From assembly GCA_036346205.1 (NCBI GenBank), contig JARFJB010002037.1:888501-952500 (forward strand): a stretch of DNA of 64,000 nucleotides, written 5' to 3'. The translations under genes and the position numbers were made by a program. Under the pieces are notes generated by a model. That model searched no databases. It saw only the letters and a list, made by a program, of their open reading frames with translations, and was not told where the DNA came from. Of the stretch, positions 1-9,890 are shown in pieces (positions within the stretch are counted from its first letter, which is position 1; every line of letters starts with the position of its first letter). The DNA comes from Vesta saturnalis (Eukaryota; Arthropoda; Insecta; Coleoptera; Lampyridae).

Positions 1-2573
1 GGCAACACTACAGTTGCGAACCCTCCCTTATCCCTTAACCTCTCCCCAAGTATTGCTCTACCTGCAAGAAGACTTCCCTGCCTCTTCGTTTTTGTTGCAT
101 GGGAGGTGGTAGGAGTCCGACAATGTCCGCCCGTGTCACAACTGACTTATCAAGAATATTAGGAAACAGAAAATGACGATTCTCATGTCGTAAAGTGTGA
201 CTGTGACGTCGATCTGACTCTCTTCGGCCGTGATTTCACCCACATAGTGTTTAAGGGTTTTTTAGTGGGAAATTGTACCAAAATAAATTGTCCTACGACC
301 AGCACATCCTCACTTTTGTCACTGTCCTCGTCTTCCTCAGCCCATCCCTCGTCTTCAGATTCGAGAATCATGTCGATTTCAGATTCGTAAGTCTCGTCAT
401 TTTCAACAATACCGTTCTTTTGTATCCGTGTTTTCTGTTTAGTCATAAGTTCTTTTCTTGGTTTGGATTTTACTTTTACTTTTTCTTTTTTTCTCTCTTC
501 TAGTTTGTCTTTTTCCGGTGTAGAGTCGTAAATTGTTGACTTCATGTGCAACCTTTTTCTTGTTTTACTTTTATTTCTTTCGGCAGCTTTAGGCAGGGGG
601 AAGCAATCTTCAGGGGTTAAACCTGTGGAAGTTGTTCTAATCAAAGTAGCCACATCAGGCATTTCTTCTTGACTTATTTTTGCTACGTGCTCTTCTTTTT
701 CTGGAATTCTTTCTTCAGCCCTCTCAGACATGTAATTTTCTTTGGAATTAACCAAGGTTTGCACATCAGCGTGCTCTGGAGGGCCTACCACAGAGGATGG
801 CAAAAAATCAACACCATTGAACCTTAACCGATCATCATTGAACCTTAACCGATTCATGGGCCAAATGCCAGTAGTTAAGAAACCTGAAACGATGTTTTTG
901 GCTGTAAAAGAAGCAAGATATGGCTCCTTCGCTATGCCTGCAATATCAGCAATCGTGACACTTCTACCAGGGTGCGCGCGCAACCAGTCAGCTAAGGCGA
1001 CCTTCTGGTACCTTTTATAGGGACCATAAACAAGCAACGTCCAGTGGTTGTAATTTGTGTGTATTGTGTGGAGGAAATGATACTAAGCTAATTCTTTAAA
1101 TCTTTAGCTTGAACACTAATGTGGCTTGAGTGGTTGTCAAGAAGACAAAGAAAGCGATTGTTAATTCAGGTATGTGTGTTTTTGGATATGCATTAGCACC
1201 TCAAGGAAATATTCTTTGGTCATCCAGCCTGTTTTATTTGCGATTCATATCGATCCTGGTGTAGCTCCGTCCAAGAATCTCTCCTTCATGCTAACCCTTG
1301 GGTAAATAAAAACAGGTGGGATTGATGTTCCACAGGCTACAATACCACACATTGTGACCGTCATTCCTCTTTCTTGAGACGCAATTGCTCCGATCTGTTT
1401 CTTTCCGCATTCGACAATTACCTTTGGGCTCTCCATTACTATATTTAACCCAGTTTCGTCAAGATTGATATACGATTAGGTGTGAACCCGTACTTTTCCA
1501 TTTCAATATGCAGGTTATCAAAAAACACATTTACATTGACCTGGTTGAATGACATGTTGCGGGAATGGCTTGTATTTTCTGGTTTTCTCGATGATAATTT
1601 TTTGTGGTCCCTCATCATTCTCTTCAGCCAATCAATTCCTGCCATTTTGTTTTCATCCTTAGGATAGGGCAGTTGCAATAACTTTGCATACTCACAACCA
1701 AGTTCTTGCGTTTTCTTGTAAGTGAAACCATAATGCAGATTCGAAGCTTTCAGCAAATAATCTGCTATCAGTAGTTCTTGCTCGTTAGTGAACACTTTCT
1801 TTGCCTGATTTTTTCCTTTATCCACTAACTTAATGGTCTTTAAACAAGGTTCTGTATCAGATTCACCCAAGTCACTGTCACTGCTTCCTCTAATGTCAAC
1901 TGCCTGATCATCTAAGTTTGCTTTTGCCTTCTGAACCCTCTTGTGTAGCATAGATTTTGATAAATTATATTCCGCAGCAGCATGTCTCAGACTAGATTGT
2001 CGTTTTAGCACTTTCTTAACAGCTTTTAAAACATTTTCTTCGTCGATCGTCGCTCTGTCGGTCTTGCTAAGGTAATTTCGCACCATCTGTAAACAAAAGT
2101 AAAATCATCAAGAAAAGTAGGTATCTAGTAAAAAAAAACAATACATGCATGGAGGCCACATGGGACAGCATCCATAAGGGCTCCATCACGCTTGTCCACA
2201 CTGGCCCCGATATGCCTCTGAACAAAAATATAATTGCAGTTTTTTTAGATGAATTGTGCAAACGTCAAAATATGCATTATAATCAAGCACACAGATTAGA
2301 CTAAAATTTTACTTTATAAGAACATCCAAAATAAGTCACCTCAAAAGAATGTAGGAAAAAAGCAGAGCCAAAAATTTTACCGTTTTCACGAACACAGCTC
2401 GATCGGCCAGTACTTCGTTATTGTTTGTGTCTCGGTGATCAACTTTTGAACACGTATTTAAGAGGGTCTGTTGATACATATTCGTTTGGTTGACGCGAAA
2501 TTTAAATTAATTTTTAAACCTTTTTTTGTACCTGTCTACACTGGTTCCGGTCCACAGTGGCCCCACTCTCCCC
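1..2573 (-). mobile_element. Pogo-like DNA transposon, right end inside the window
   Basis: The element encloses a broken HTH_psq/DDE_1 transposase. Its right terminus is visible: read on the minus strand it begins GGGGAGAGTGGGGCC at 2573 and is preceded by TA, the target dinucleotide of the Tc1/mariner/pogo group. A subterminal copy of the terminal motif (CCACACTGGCCCC) lies near 2196-2208. The other end must be at or before base 1. The terminal bases GGGGAGAG resemble those of the shorter pogo-like element at 36156-37467, so the two may be related families. Boundaries other than 2573 are inferred. Confidence 0.6.
183..2086 (-). pseudogene. Pogo/Jerky-like transposase (HTH_psq + DDE_1), broken
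   Basis: Three minus-strand open stretches add up to one transposase. 2086-1445 starts at an ATG and holds an N-terminal psq-type helix-turn-helix (residues ~14-55, RHAAAEYNLSKSMLHKRV). Near 1470 the frame changes just before the first catalytic Asp (the LDETG motif lies in the neighbouring frame). 1436-1245 is the centre of the DDE_1 domain (GKKQIGAIASQERGMTVTMCG). 1245-1040 is heavily decayed but still shows a DNHSSH-like second Asp region in shifted frames. 1037-183 carries the DDE_1 tail (ISGF/TGIWPMN-type motif near residues 50-62) followed by a long Lys/Glu-rich, disordered C-terminus. Such proteins cut and paste DNA at TA sites. At least two frameshifts make this copy inactive. Confidence 0.8.
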
Positions 2574-3133
2574 TAGTTATATTAAATCTTTACTGTTTAT
2601 CTCAATTCGTGATAAAGCACCCGCCGCTACATTTTTTTGTTAGTATGCTCATGCTTATGGTTAGTACTTTCTTGTTTTGTGTAATTGTATAGTTTACAGT
2701 AATGAGTTGTGGTTATTTTTAGTGTTAAATAAAAGAAGAAAATTAATTTAGATTTTTTTTGAATACTTATATTAATCGGTTTAAGTGTGCTTGTTGTTCA
2801 GCTGGTGTAGCGTGCTGCGTGTGATTAACCCAATACACGGGGGGATAAAGAGAGCATATGGAGCGTTATGTAGAGATTCTTCTATCTCCTCGGGGAGGTC
2901 AAGGTGTTGTGTTAGGATCGCGGGAGGTGGAGGTTGAATTTCAGTTGAGATTGTGTCGCAGAAATTTCTTTTGTGTGCAAAGTTTCTTTGTATTGTCTGT
3001 ATTCTGTGTGATGGGTAGTATGTTTGCGTGTTGTATTGTGAGGTCGTTAGGGTACCTCTAAGGTAATCTATGTATGGGTCTGAGTATTCAGCATTCACAT
3101 GAAGGAATAAAAGAGAGGTGATTAGGGTTTATG
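2574..3133. other. Intergenic, no recognised gene
   Basis: AT-rich sequence between the pogo-like end and the mariner-like relic. A 105-codon open frame exists on the minus strand (2781-3098), but it matches no family I know and a competing frame is open on the other strand, so I do not call a gene. Confidence 0.4.
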
Positions 3134-4239
3134 TTAGTGTATATGGGTGATCGAAAATCCATAACAGGGCATATGCATGTTTTGTAGGTGTTGTAGTGTT
3201 TTCGAGTGGCAACCTCTGAGTCTACACCGAAGGGCGTTCAGTAGGTTTGCTCGGTTTCTTATCCTGTTTAGCGTTTTTTGTGCATCGGAGAGCCAATTAA
3301 GGGTTCTAGTGTCGACTTGAAATATCTTTGGGTTGTTACGAAATCTATCAGCAGGCCCTATAATCCTGTTCCATAAATGCTCTTCAGTATTTATTTCTAC
3401 GGCAAATACTTCATTTTTCATAAACCCCCAAAATGATTAATGGGACTACAAGCTAGCCATGGTATAGCTACCCACGACCAATCCACCTATTGCCAAATCT
3501 TTTTTGCAAAAATTCCCTTGCCCTTTGAGAACAGTGAACTGGCGCGCCGTCGTGCATGTAATACGTTCTTCTAATAATATCCAATGGAACATCTAATAAA
3601 GTGTGCAGTTTATTTTCCAAAAAATTCGACAGAGTTCAGTGTCAATCGATTGGACAATCGAAATGAACCAATTAGATAATTGTCAATTATACCGGTCCAC
3701 ATATTAGCAGAGAACCTATACTGGTGATTGCGTATTACGGTCCAATATTAATATTATGGATGTTTAAGTTACCATCACGACTAAATCCAGCTTCATTAGT
3801 AAACAAAATTAATAACTGAACGGTTTGCTATTGATTTTGTAACCACTAGCAATATTGTACACGCGGTAAAAAATCTTATTCTTCTGGTGCTTATTTTTTT
3901 ATTATCTCCTACTATTTTCAATACAGCTTCTTCGTTTCCAACAGTGCAATAAGTTCTGTGAGCCTCAGCATCAACTTTTGCTTTTTTAAATAAGCCATCT
4001 TCTCCCAAACGCCTATGCACGTCAATAAATGTTCTACCATTAGGAACTTGTCTTACTGGATATCTCTCTAGATAGATGCGTTGAGCTTCGGAAGAATTTG
4101 ACCGAGCTTCGCCGTAACATATAATCATGTCCCTGTATTCTGCAGAAGCATAGCGAGACAACTTTAAACAACGACAACTAAATACGTGGACAATCAGGAA
4201 CACGTCAAACTTTAAACAAATTATTTTGACAGTTATCAA
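3134..4239 (-). pseudogene. Mariner-like transposase with DUF4817 helix-turn-helix, decayed
   Basis: The 5' part (from ~4165) reads as a DUF4817-type N-terminal helix-turn-helix (EYRDMIICYGEARSNSSEAQ, then a NGRTFIDVHRRL segment), a DNA-binding module of insect mariner-like transposases. Between 3795 and 3421 the catalytic region survives only in alternating frames: an NEAGFSRDG-like first-Asp strand, a YLIGSF/NRLT block and a YYMHDGAPVHCS second-Asp motif. The last stretch (3421-3134) contains the conserved tail beginning MKNEVFAVEI and ending near NPKIFQ. Many frameshifts show it is dead. The same family recurs at 42880-43618, 52980-54330 and 59150-59760. Confidence 0.75.
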
Positions 4240-4534
4240 GGATTTGTGGTTTTTGTATAAAAATAAGCTTCCTTAGCAGTAATAACAAATAAAGAAAATT
4301 ACAGGGTATACTGTGCACTAATTGTGATTCAATTATCTCTTTACAATCGTAAGGAATGTAAAAAACCAAAAGATTATTAAAAAAACTTCAACAATCTGAA
4401 AACAAAAAGCGATCGGATATTAGTGTATAGGAACTTTTTAAAATTATTTTTTGGTCTTTTATATCGTGAGTAGTAGTGGCGCGATTTTGTTTTTTGACAC
4501 AAAAGTCCCCGGGCTGTGGGGCACTTGTGCGGGG
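4240..4534. other. AT-rich spacer without recognised gene
   Basis: Nothing coding is recognised. AGTAGTAGTGGCGCG at 4470-4484 resembles the AGTAGTA start of the inner Polinton TIR and could be a remnant of an outer Polinton terminus, but no partner is visible at the other side. Confidence 0.3.
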
Positions 4535-4614
4535 CATTTTTTTTCACGCCCACGTAGGAGGCGTATGTTTGTCGGTCGTTTTTGTCGCCTTTTTTATATG
4601 CCCACGTGGGGATC
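4535..4614 (+). repeat. 80-bp block with two CCCACGTGGG-type palindromes (left copy)
   Basis: The block carries a CCCACGT(A/G)GG palindrome at each end, separated by a T/G-rich middle (GTCGTTTTTGTCG). An inverted copy with few differences lies at 32506-32585, on the far side of the outer Maverick. It may be part of that element's terminal repeats or simply two copies of a short dispersed repeat. Confidence 0.6.
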
Positions 4615-4663
4615 GTATTTTTTTCACCTGAGAATAAAAAAGATTTAATCTGTTATTAATATT

Positions 4664-4805
4664 CATTAGGGCTGTTTGATCGCATAATTGTTATTAAAAT
4701 TCTCGTCAATGTAGATAGCAGTCCAATGCTGACCTGGTTTGTTTCCTGGATCCGTGTTTACAATAATTGCACAAGGTCTAGGTGCGTGCCGCGCCACCTG
4801 ATTAG
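4664..4805 (-). pseudogene. Adenain-like cysteine protease fragment (outer Maverick)
   Basis: Read on the minus strand, the stretch from ~4800 gives a CAIIVNTDPGN segment and, one frame over, the block around the catalytic His (GQHWTAIYID). This is the start of the C5/adenain-like protease domain that processes capsid proteins in Mavericks and adenoviruses. The frame closes at ~4666 and the Cys half is missing, so the gene is truncated. It follows the MCP gene, as in many Mavericks. Confidence 0.6.
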
Positions 4806-5366
4806 AAGCACATACAAGTCGAAACACATTCTTGCGATTAGGGATTTGATTTCAAGCATCTCAACACTTGTACCGCATACAACTTTGGAATTGGTTTGTG
4901 TCCAGTCTTGCAGTAGTAATGCGTTTTCCAGAGCGCACGTAGGATCCTCGATCTTATGGTTTAAACAACTATATGCCTTCGCTTCCTTTTTCAATTTTTT
5001 AAGCTGCGGGCAACAAATCTCGTCTCGTTTAGTATTGGTTTGTTAAGGAATCTTAAAAACTGCTGTTTTTCATTACCCTTAACGTGAATTTTGTTAAACG
5101 GCAGCAGAGTTCTTCTTGGAAATCGCACATACCCTGACTGCCATTTCAAGCCGTGATGTTTGTCCTCCAAATACCTAATCTATATTGACAAGGGCTTTGC
5201 TAGAAAATAATCTCGAGGTGGCTTTATAAACATCAGCAGTAACGAACCATGATCTGTAACCAGGACAATTTCTTTCGGTATGAATTCGTTATCAACACCT
5301 CTAAACCCTTGTATGTCCAAGTATGCGTCCAGCTTCTTCCAGCTCAAGCTTGTGATCTAGAGTTGT
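4806..5366 (-). pseudogene. Conserved Maverick protein of unknown role (between MCP and protease)
   Basis: A decayed minus-strand reading frame directly downstream of the MCP gene. It begins near LDAYLDIQGFRGVDNEFIPK and continues with a HVKGNEKQQFL block and a Cys/His-containing segment (AYSCLNHKIEDPTCALENAL). This pattern recurs in Maverick-derived open frames of animals, where it precedes the protease. No function is established. There are several frameshifts and stops. Confidence 0.5.
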
Positions 5367-5370
5367 CCTT

Positions 5371-6419
5371 TTAACAGGCGAAATCCACCAACACATTCCG
5401 TTGTTTATCGATCTCAATCACGTTATCGAATTCGGCGTACGCCAAACAGTTAACGGTTTCTACGACAGCTTCTTCAAAGCCGACTTCTAGGCGAAGGGAA
5501 CCGTTTCTAACTAAATTCCAGTGTGTACTTGCGTTTGCAGGCAAGTCAGGGGTTAGGTGGATGGCCATTAAACAGTAGCCGTTGGGATAATCGCTTCTCG
5601 ATATATCGTTGCCTTCATTCAAAAAATGAATACCCGTACCGTAGAATAAGGTGTGATATGCCCTTACATATAAACCATTAGCTGTAAAGTCTGGTTGTAA
5701 GGCCTTGGAAGGAATTTGTTGGCCGTCAATATATAACGACATGTAATTAATATTGCTGTGATGAAAATTGAATGGATTTGAGGGGTAATCACCGTTGAAG
5801 GCTTTATTTGCGACAAAACCTACGATACATCGTTTAGGTAACTGACCAAGGAAGATATTATCCAATGATTTTCGCTGTATGCCTGTAGGTATAGTTAACA
5901 CTTTTACGTTGGTCCTTCTACAGGATATTTCGCTGCAGTTGTTTCTAAAGTTTTAGCGTGTGCAATTAGTATGGTAGGGTTGATTCGTATACGTCTCACC
6001 AGTAAACTAGCGTCCATAATTCTCGTCTTGTAAGTTGAACCGTGCGCCGCCATTAGACTAAATGTATCTTTTGATCATACAAATTTAGCCTTTAACTCAA
6101 CACAGCTTATGAGAAACTTTTCTAGATTAAACGAATCCTAGTGCATGTGGCCAATCATCTCAACCTGTTTGCTGGTCACTGCAAGCACATGACGTTTCGA
6201 GAAACCGTTATTTGCGTGCCCTAGTGTATTCATCTGCCCAGCTGTAGCATTGTGCCATAAGGTACAACCTAGATGTGAACTCTTGGCCTCCTTTCCATAA
6301 TTTACCAGCGTTTCGATAAATGAGAGGTAGGCGTAGGTGTTATTTGGCTGTGACACCATCTTCTGATTTAAGTAAACCTCCACTTGTGAGAAAAGCGAGT
6401 GCATCCAGTTGTTTACAGG
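5371..6419 (-). pseudogene. Maverick major capsid protein, C-terminal part (outer element)
   Basis: This is the larger half of an F54H12.2-like hexon-type MCP, the double-jelly-roll capsid protein of classic Mavericks. From 6404 downward it shows YLNQKMVSQPNNTYAYLSFI, a decayed stretch with TRIMDASLLVRRIRINPTIL, then 5901-5371 with the FLGQLPKRCIVGFV and NPFNFHHSNINY blocks and a typical ending. Only a few frameshifts and stops (about 6120-6138 and near 5900) break it. Its N-terminal part lies at 25303-25551, because the inner Polinton inserted at the TGCTAC duplicated at 6420-6425 and 25297-25302. The direction of reading is right to left. Confidence 0.85.
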
Positions 6420-6425
6420 TGCTAC
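6420..6425. repeat. Target-site duplication, left copy (TGCTAC)
   Basis: Exact 6-bp match to 25297-25302 on the other side of the inner Polinton. Six bases is the duplication length characteristic of Polintons. Confidence 0.9.
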
Positions 6426-6506
6426 AGTAGTAATATAAGGCCGGAGCTACTCCACTTCAAGGTCACCCATGTAAATCTTATGGGATTTATTTCAAGGTCA
6501 AGTGAG
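6426..6506 (+). repeat. Left TIR of the inner Polinton
   Basis: 81 bp, inverted match to 25216-25296 with two mismatches. It contains TCAAGGTCA at 6457-6465 and 6492-6500. Similarity continues more weakly inward (6553-6590 versus 25174-25215) after an indel of about 45 bp. A partial direct copy of the TIR start (GGACCGGAGCTACTCCACTT) occurs at 6600-6619. Confidence 0.92.
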
Positions 6507-6953
6507 TTTTCTCATTATGCCAGAACGCCCTCCACGCCTCAAGGTCGTTTGAAGCATGCTTTTGGGTGGGAGAATTTTTGGAGCAGGTCAAGTAATATAG
6601 GACCGGAGCTACTCCACTTCAAGGTCACTCGTGGTGACTTTCAAGACTAAATAGAGGTTACACTTTCGTAAGCTATGCATAAAAAGTAGGTCATGAGTTT
6701 ATTGAAGGTCAAGGTCATAGCTAAAACTAGAAATTACTGGTATAAACAAGTTTAAACATGTTGTGATAATTACTCCACGTCATAAAGGAACTACTTCAAG
6801 ATCACTCGTGATGACTTTCAAAACTAAATAAAGGTTACATTTTCGTAAGCTATGCATAAAAAGTAGGTCATATCTGCATAGTGGGGGTAGTTTAGAGTAA
6901 CAATATAAGGAAATAGGGGTAGTGAGTGTTGTGTGTGTGTGTATAACTTGTGG
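6507..6953. repeat. Subterminal repeats and 5' region of the inner Polinton
   Basis: No gene. An ~80-bp direct repeat is present at about 6613-6693 and 6788-6870 (both hold GACTTTCAAGACTAAATAGA-like and AGCTATGCATAAAAAGTAGG segments). Additional TCAAGGTCA motifs occur at 6619-6627 and 6709-6717. A short (GT)n run at 6929-6942 precedes the first gene. Confidence 0.7.
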
Positions 6954-7286
6954 ATGGCATACGCTCAAGAGCAATGGATCAAAGCATCCGACCTGAGAAC
7001 AGCGGTGGAACGCTTGAAACAAGAATTTTCGGCATTAGTATTCGATGCTGAACGTGAGGCTGTTTACGGACGAGGTGATTATAGTGAAGCGGAGTGTAAC
7101 GTGTTAGTGAAAAAGTATGAAAAAGGAGTAACGATATGTGAAAAGTTTTTAAATTTAAAAAAAATATGTGAAAAATGTTTTGTAGAAGAACTTAAAGCTG
7201 TACAATTGCATCAGTTTTGCAACGACATAGAAAAATGGGCAGCATCTCCTGATGGTAGCAGTTATTCATCATCAGATGCAGATTAG
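6954..7286 (+). CDS. Unknown 110-aa Polinton protein with acidic Ser/Asp tail
   Basis: First gene of the inner Polinton. The ATG at 6954 is chosen because the frame upstream contains no other ATG. The protein is helical-looking and charged, with a Cys-containing central segment (CEKFLNLKKICEKC, residues ~63-76) and a short Ser/Asp-rich tail (DGSSYSSSDAD). No membrane segment or known domain is apparent. Its position next to the TIR and just before the OB-fold-like gene suggests a virion or replication accessory role, but that is inference. The frame is intact. Confidence 0.55.
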   Translation: MAYAQEQWIKASDLRTAVERLKQEFSALVFDAEREAVYGRGDYSEAECNVLVKKYEKGVTICEKFLNLKKICEKCFVEELKAVQLHQFCNDIEKWAASPDGSSYSSSDAD

Positions 7287-7383
7287 CCTACTGGTGCAAT
7301 TCCCCCCTCTACCTTGAAAAATATATATAGAGAGACAGTTCCGGTGGAAACTATAATTCAAAAGAGTGCTCGAATCAGTAAAG

Positions 7384-7677
7384 ATGGATCTATCTGCATT
7401 GAACAGTAGCACTTTCTGTAAACCCTTCACGAATGTAAAAGAGTTTGAGGTGGGTGCAAAATATAAAGTGATTGATATCGATACAATCGATACGAAGTAT
7501 GGGAAACATATTGTCATTGAAACTGAAAACTTTAAGTGTATACTTCCTTTACGATTTTATGAATACTTCAAAAAAGAAGATCGCATTGAAACGTTTAAAC
7601 AAGGTCTGGCTGAGAAAGACGTGTACATCACCAGTACCGGAACTGTAGGAAAGACAACGAATTTAACATTTCTGTAA
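7384..7677 (+). CDS. Small OB-fold-like, putative ssDNA-binding protein
   Basis: 97 residues from the ATG at 7384. The core GAKYKVIDIDTIDTKYGKHI followed by a LPLRFYEYF block is a beta-rich pattern seen in small arthropod Polinton-linked proteins that look like single OB-folds. A role in coating single-stranded DNA during protein-primed replication is plausible but inferred from pattern only. The frame is intact. A (AAT)n run starts right after the stop (7679-7698) and an AATAAA lies at ~7724. No HNH, helicase or zinc motif is present. Confidence 0.55.
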   Translation: MDLSALNSSTFCKPFTNVKEFEVGAKYKVIDIDTIDTKYGKHIVIETENFKCILPLRFYEYFKKEDRIETFKQGLAEKDVYITSTGTVGKTTNLTFL

Positions 7678-7828
7678 AATAATAATAATAATAATAATGT
7701 ATATCCATGTATAATTGTTTGAAAATAAAAACTATAAATATTTTTAATTGCAAATAGTGACTTTTATTTCTTGATTAAATGAAGAGTAGATACATCATAA
7801 TGAGGAGAGTAAAAATGTAGTGTATAAT

Positions 7829-8032
7829 ATGATAGTGTGGTCCTTTGCTTATCGTAATGCAAGAAGAGGGCTGTGGGAAAATTTGGCGCTGGATAGATTA
7901 CGTTTCCGTCGTAAATTAAAACAATTGGAATGCATTTTATCACCCGTACTACAAGAACAACATCGTGCTGAGGTGTATCATGATAGATTTACAAGAACTG
8001 TTCTCCCCTCCACCATCATAATAATGTTATGA
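7829..8032 (+). CDS. Small basic ORF, unrecognised
   Basis: 67 codons from the ATG at 7829. The product is Arg/Leu-rich (RRGLWENLALDRLRFRRKLK) and could form an amphipathic helix. It lies between two better-supported genes of the inner Polinton in the same orientation, which is the main reason to list it. It may be chance. Confidence 0.3.
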   Translation: MIVWSFAYRNARRGLWENLALDRLRFRRKLKQLECILSPVLQEQHRAEVYHDRFTRTVLPSTIIIML

Positions 8033-8055
8033 GGTGGGGGAAAACGTATAATAGT

Positions 8056-8093
8056 TATAAAATATATATTTACGGTTACAAATTGATCAATTC
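8056..8093 (+). promoter_or_regulatory. TATA box and initiator for the 8.1-9.0 kb gene
   Basis: TATAAAAT starts at 8056 and TCAATTC has its A at 8089, a 33-nt spacing. The first ATG is at 8121. This is one of five similarly spaced pairs in the inner Polinton. Confidence 0.5.
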
Positions 8094-8120
8094 TTGTAGT
8101 CAACACACAAGTTCATTGAA

Positions 8121-8980
8121 ATGAATTTTAAAAGACTGTACATGGATAGCAAGAATAGTTGTAATAATAATTTCTTCACATGTTCGTGTTGGTGTTGTAA
8201 TGATGGGGATAGTTCTACACAGCAGCTATATCTACCGAATGCTCTTCCACAACTGAAAATTTACATAACACCGCTACTGATGAACGTTTAATTGATTGTA
8301 GCTTATATGATTTATTCGAGGCCAATTCTCCAAAAAACAAATACATTGAAATTGGATACAGTATGCAGCAGCATCTTGAGGCGGTTATACGAATCGTATG
8401 TGCAGACGGACTCATTGTTATGAAAAGGCAAGATTGGGAGGTGCTACTCAAGTTTCAAACATATTTGGAAATGAAATTTTTTTGTTCCCAAGAAACTGAA
8501 AACCACATTGATTGGTCAAATATCAATGAGGAGACGTACATTGAATACGAGAAAAGTTCAGAATTGCTTGGTAACAATTTTACCATTTTTTATAATTGGG
8601 AAGTAGTTAAAGGCGCATCATCATCAGAAAGGTTATTAAAAAGCATAACAATTCAGCAAAACCACGGTCGTTACTGTACGTTAAACAAGGACGACTCTGA
8701 AGAGCTTTTCAACTTAAAGGATATAATTAACTATAGGTTGGATTTACTGGAATCATACGGTCTCCCCTGTTTCTTTCAAAATCTCATCGAGCAAGTCAAC
8801 AACTACCGCCACTTTCGTAAGATGGAGTATGGTGATGATGAAACAAACAGCGATAACATTTATCATGACTTTGAAAATGTGTTGAATTACAAGTATGATA
8901 TAAATTCTCACAATACAGTTTGTATGATGGAGCTGTTGCATTATCGACCTAGCTATTTGCTGTATCACATATATGAATAA
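8121..8980 (+). pseudogene. Unknown Polinton protein, probably frameshifted
   Basis: An ATG at 8121 opens a Cys-rich start (NNNFFTCSCWCCNDGD) that closes at 8291. A second frame is open from ~8209 through the ATG at 8363 to 8980 (205 aa from that ATG), so the intact gene probably crosses from one frame to the other near 8205. The long part is acidic, with the segments CADGLIVMKRQDWEVLLKFQ and SYGLPCFFQNLIEQV. I recognise no domain. The gene sits immediately upstream of the PLA2 gene. Confidence 0.45.
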
Positions 8981-9054
8981 ATAAAATATTGATAAAAATC
9001 TGCCTGTTCTTGATCGTTACCTATAAATATAACAATTCCTCCTTCACACAAACA

Positions 9055-9444
9055 ATGTTAGTTTGGAAGCGGAGAAGTGCACGTGGGGGTGGTCTGGTTA
9101 ATACTCTCATTAATAAGCTACCCGTTGAGCTCTATATTCCAGGGTATCAGTATTGTGGTCCCGGAACTAAATTAGATAAAAGGCTTCAGCGTGGTGATCC
9201 AGGTATCAACCTTCTAGACGCTCACTGCAAAGCTCACGATATCAGTTATAGGGATAGTAAAGACTTGGTTAGTAGACATCGAGCTGATTATATTTTGGAA
9301 AGAAAAGCTTGGGACCGTGTTAAGTCACCCGACGCAAAGTTAGGTGAACGCACAGAGGCTTTAGCTGTAGCAGGTATAATGAAGGCAAAACGAAAGTTAG
9401 GGATGGGTGTTAGCAGAACAAAACGATCGGTAGCAGTCTATTGA
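9055..9444 (+). CDS. Parvovirus/Polinton-type phospholipase A2 domain protein
   Basis: The ATG at 9055 is used, giving 129 residues. Residues 31-37 (YQYCGPG) form the calcium-binding loop, and DAHCKAHDISY carries the catalytic His61-Asp62 dyad. This is the small secretory-type PLA2 fold found in parvovirus VP1 and in many arthropod Polintons and adintoviruses. In virions such domains open the endosomal membrane during entry. The C-terminus is basic (MKAKRKLGMGVSRTKRS). TATAAATA at 9022 is the likely promoter. The next gene, a hydrophobic minor capsid candidate, follows almost without a gap. The catalytic residues are intact in this copy. Confidence 0.85.
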   Translation: MLVWKRRSARGGGLVNTLINKLPVELYIPGYQYCGPGTKLDKRLQRGDPGINLLDAHCKAHDISYRDSKDLVSRHRADYILERKAWDRVKSPDAKLGERTEALAVAGIMKAKRKLGMGVSRTKRSVAVY

Positions 9445-9470
9445 AATTACATGGAATAATTAGCAAGAAA

Positions 9471-9890
9471 ATGAAAAACAGTCCTAGAACCATAAAGGCT
9501 ATAAAATCAGCTCTTACAGCAGCAAAACTGACTGTAAAAAGATTAGGTGGGAAGGGGAAAGTAAGCGTTCCCAGAGTAATTCCGCTACCTAAAGAGGGTG
9601 GATTTTTACCATTTCTTATACCGTTATTTGCGGGATTATCTGCGGTCGGTGCTTTAGCTGGAGGGGCAGCGGGTATTGCAAAAGCAGTTAACGCATCTAG
9701 TAGTGCAAGGAAAATGTTAGATGAAACTTCGCGCCATAATCGTGCAATGGAGGCCATCGCTGTAGGAAAGAAAACCGGTGGGGTGATATTTTTGAAACCC
9801 TATCGGTCAGGAGGAGGTATGGCTTTGCACTTGAAACCAATAATAAATAAAAAAAAAAACTTCAAAACTACCGAAAAGACCGTTGACTGA
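9471..9890 (+). CDS. Hydrophobic minor capsid candidate of Polintons
   Basis: 139 residues from the ATG at 9471. A basic N-terminus (residues 1-45) is followed by a Gly/Ala-rich hydrophobic stretch (FLPFLIPLFAGLSAVGALAG, about residues 48-67), then a polar helix (SARKMLDETSRHNRAMEAIA) and a basic tail. This arrangement recurs next to PLA2 genes in arthropod Polintons and resembles membrane-active core or minor capsid peptides of adenovirus-like virions. Function is inferred from composition and position. The frame upstream of 9471 is continuous back to the PLA2 stop, so a fused or longer form cannot be excluded. Confidence 0.6.
   Translation: MKNSPRTIKAIKSALTAAKLTVKRLGGKGKVSVPRVIPLPKEGGFLPFLIPLFAGLSAVGALAGGAAGIAKAVNASSSARKMLDETSRHNRAMEAIAVGKKTGGVIFLKPYRSGGGMALHLKPIINKKKNFKTTEKTVD

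Noticed and set aside
273..503. Plus-strand ORF opposite the pogo-like transposase
   Set aside because: It is the antisense shadow of the Lys/Glu-rich transposase C-terminus and translates to low-complexity Phe/Leu.
2781..3098. 105-codon minus-strand ORF
   Set aside because: No family resemblance and an equally open frame on the other strand.
4470..4484. Left terminus of the outer Maverick (AGTAGTAGTGGCGCG)
   Set aside because: Attractive because it resembles the inner TIR start, but no inverted partner is visible on the right side.
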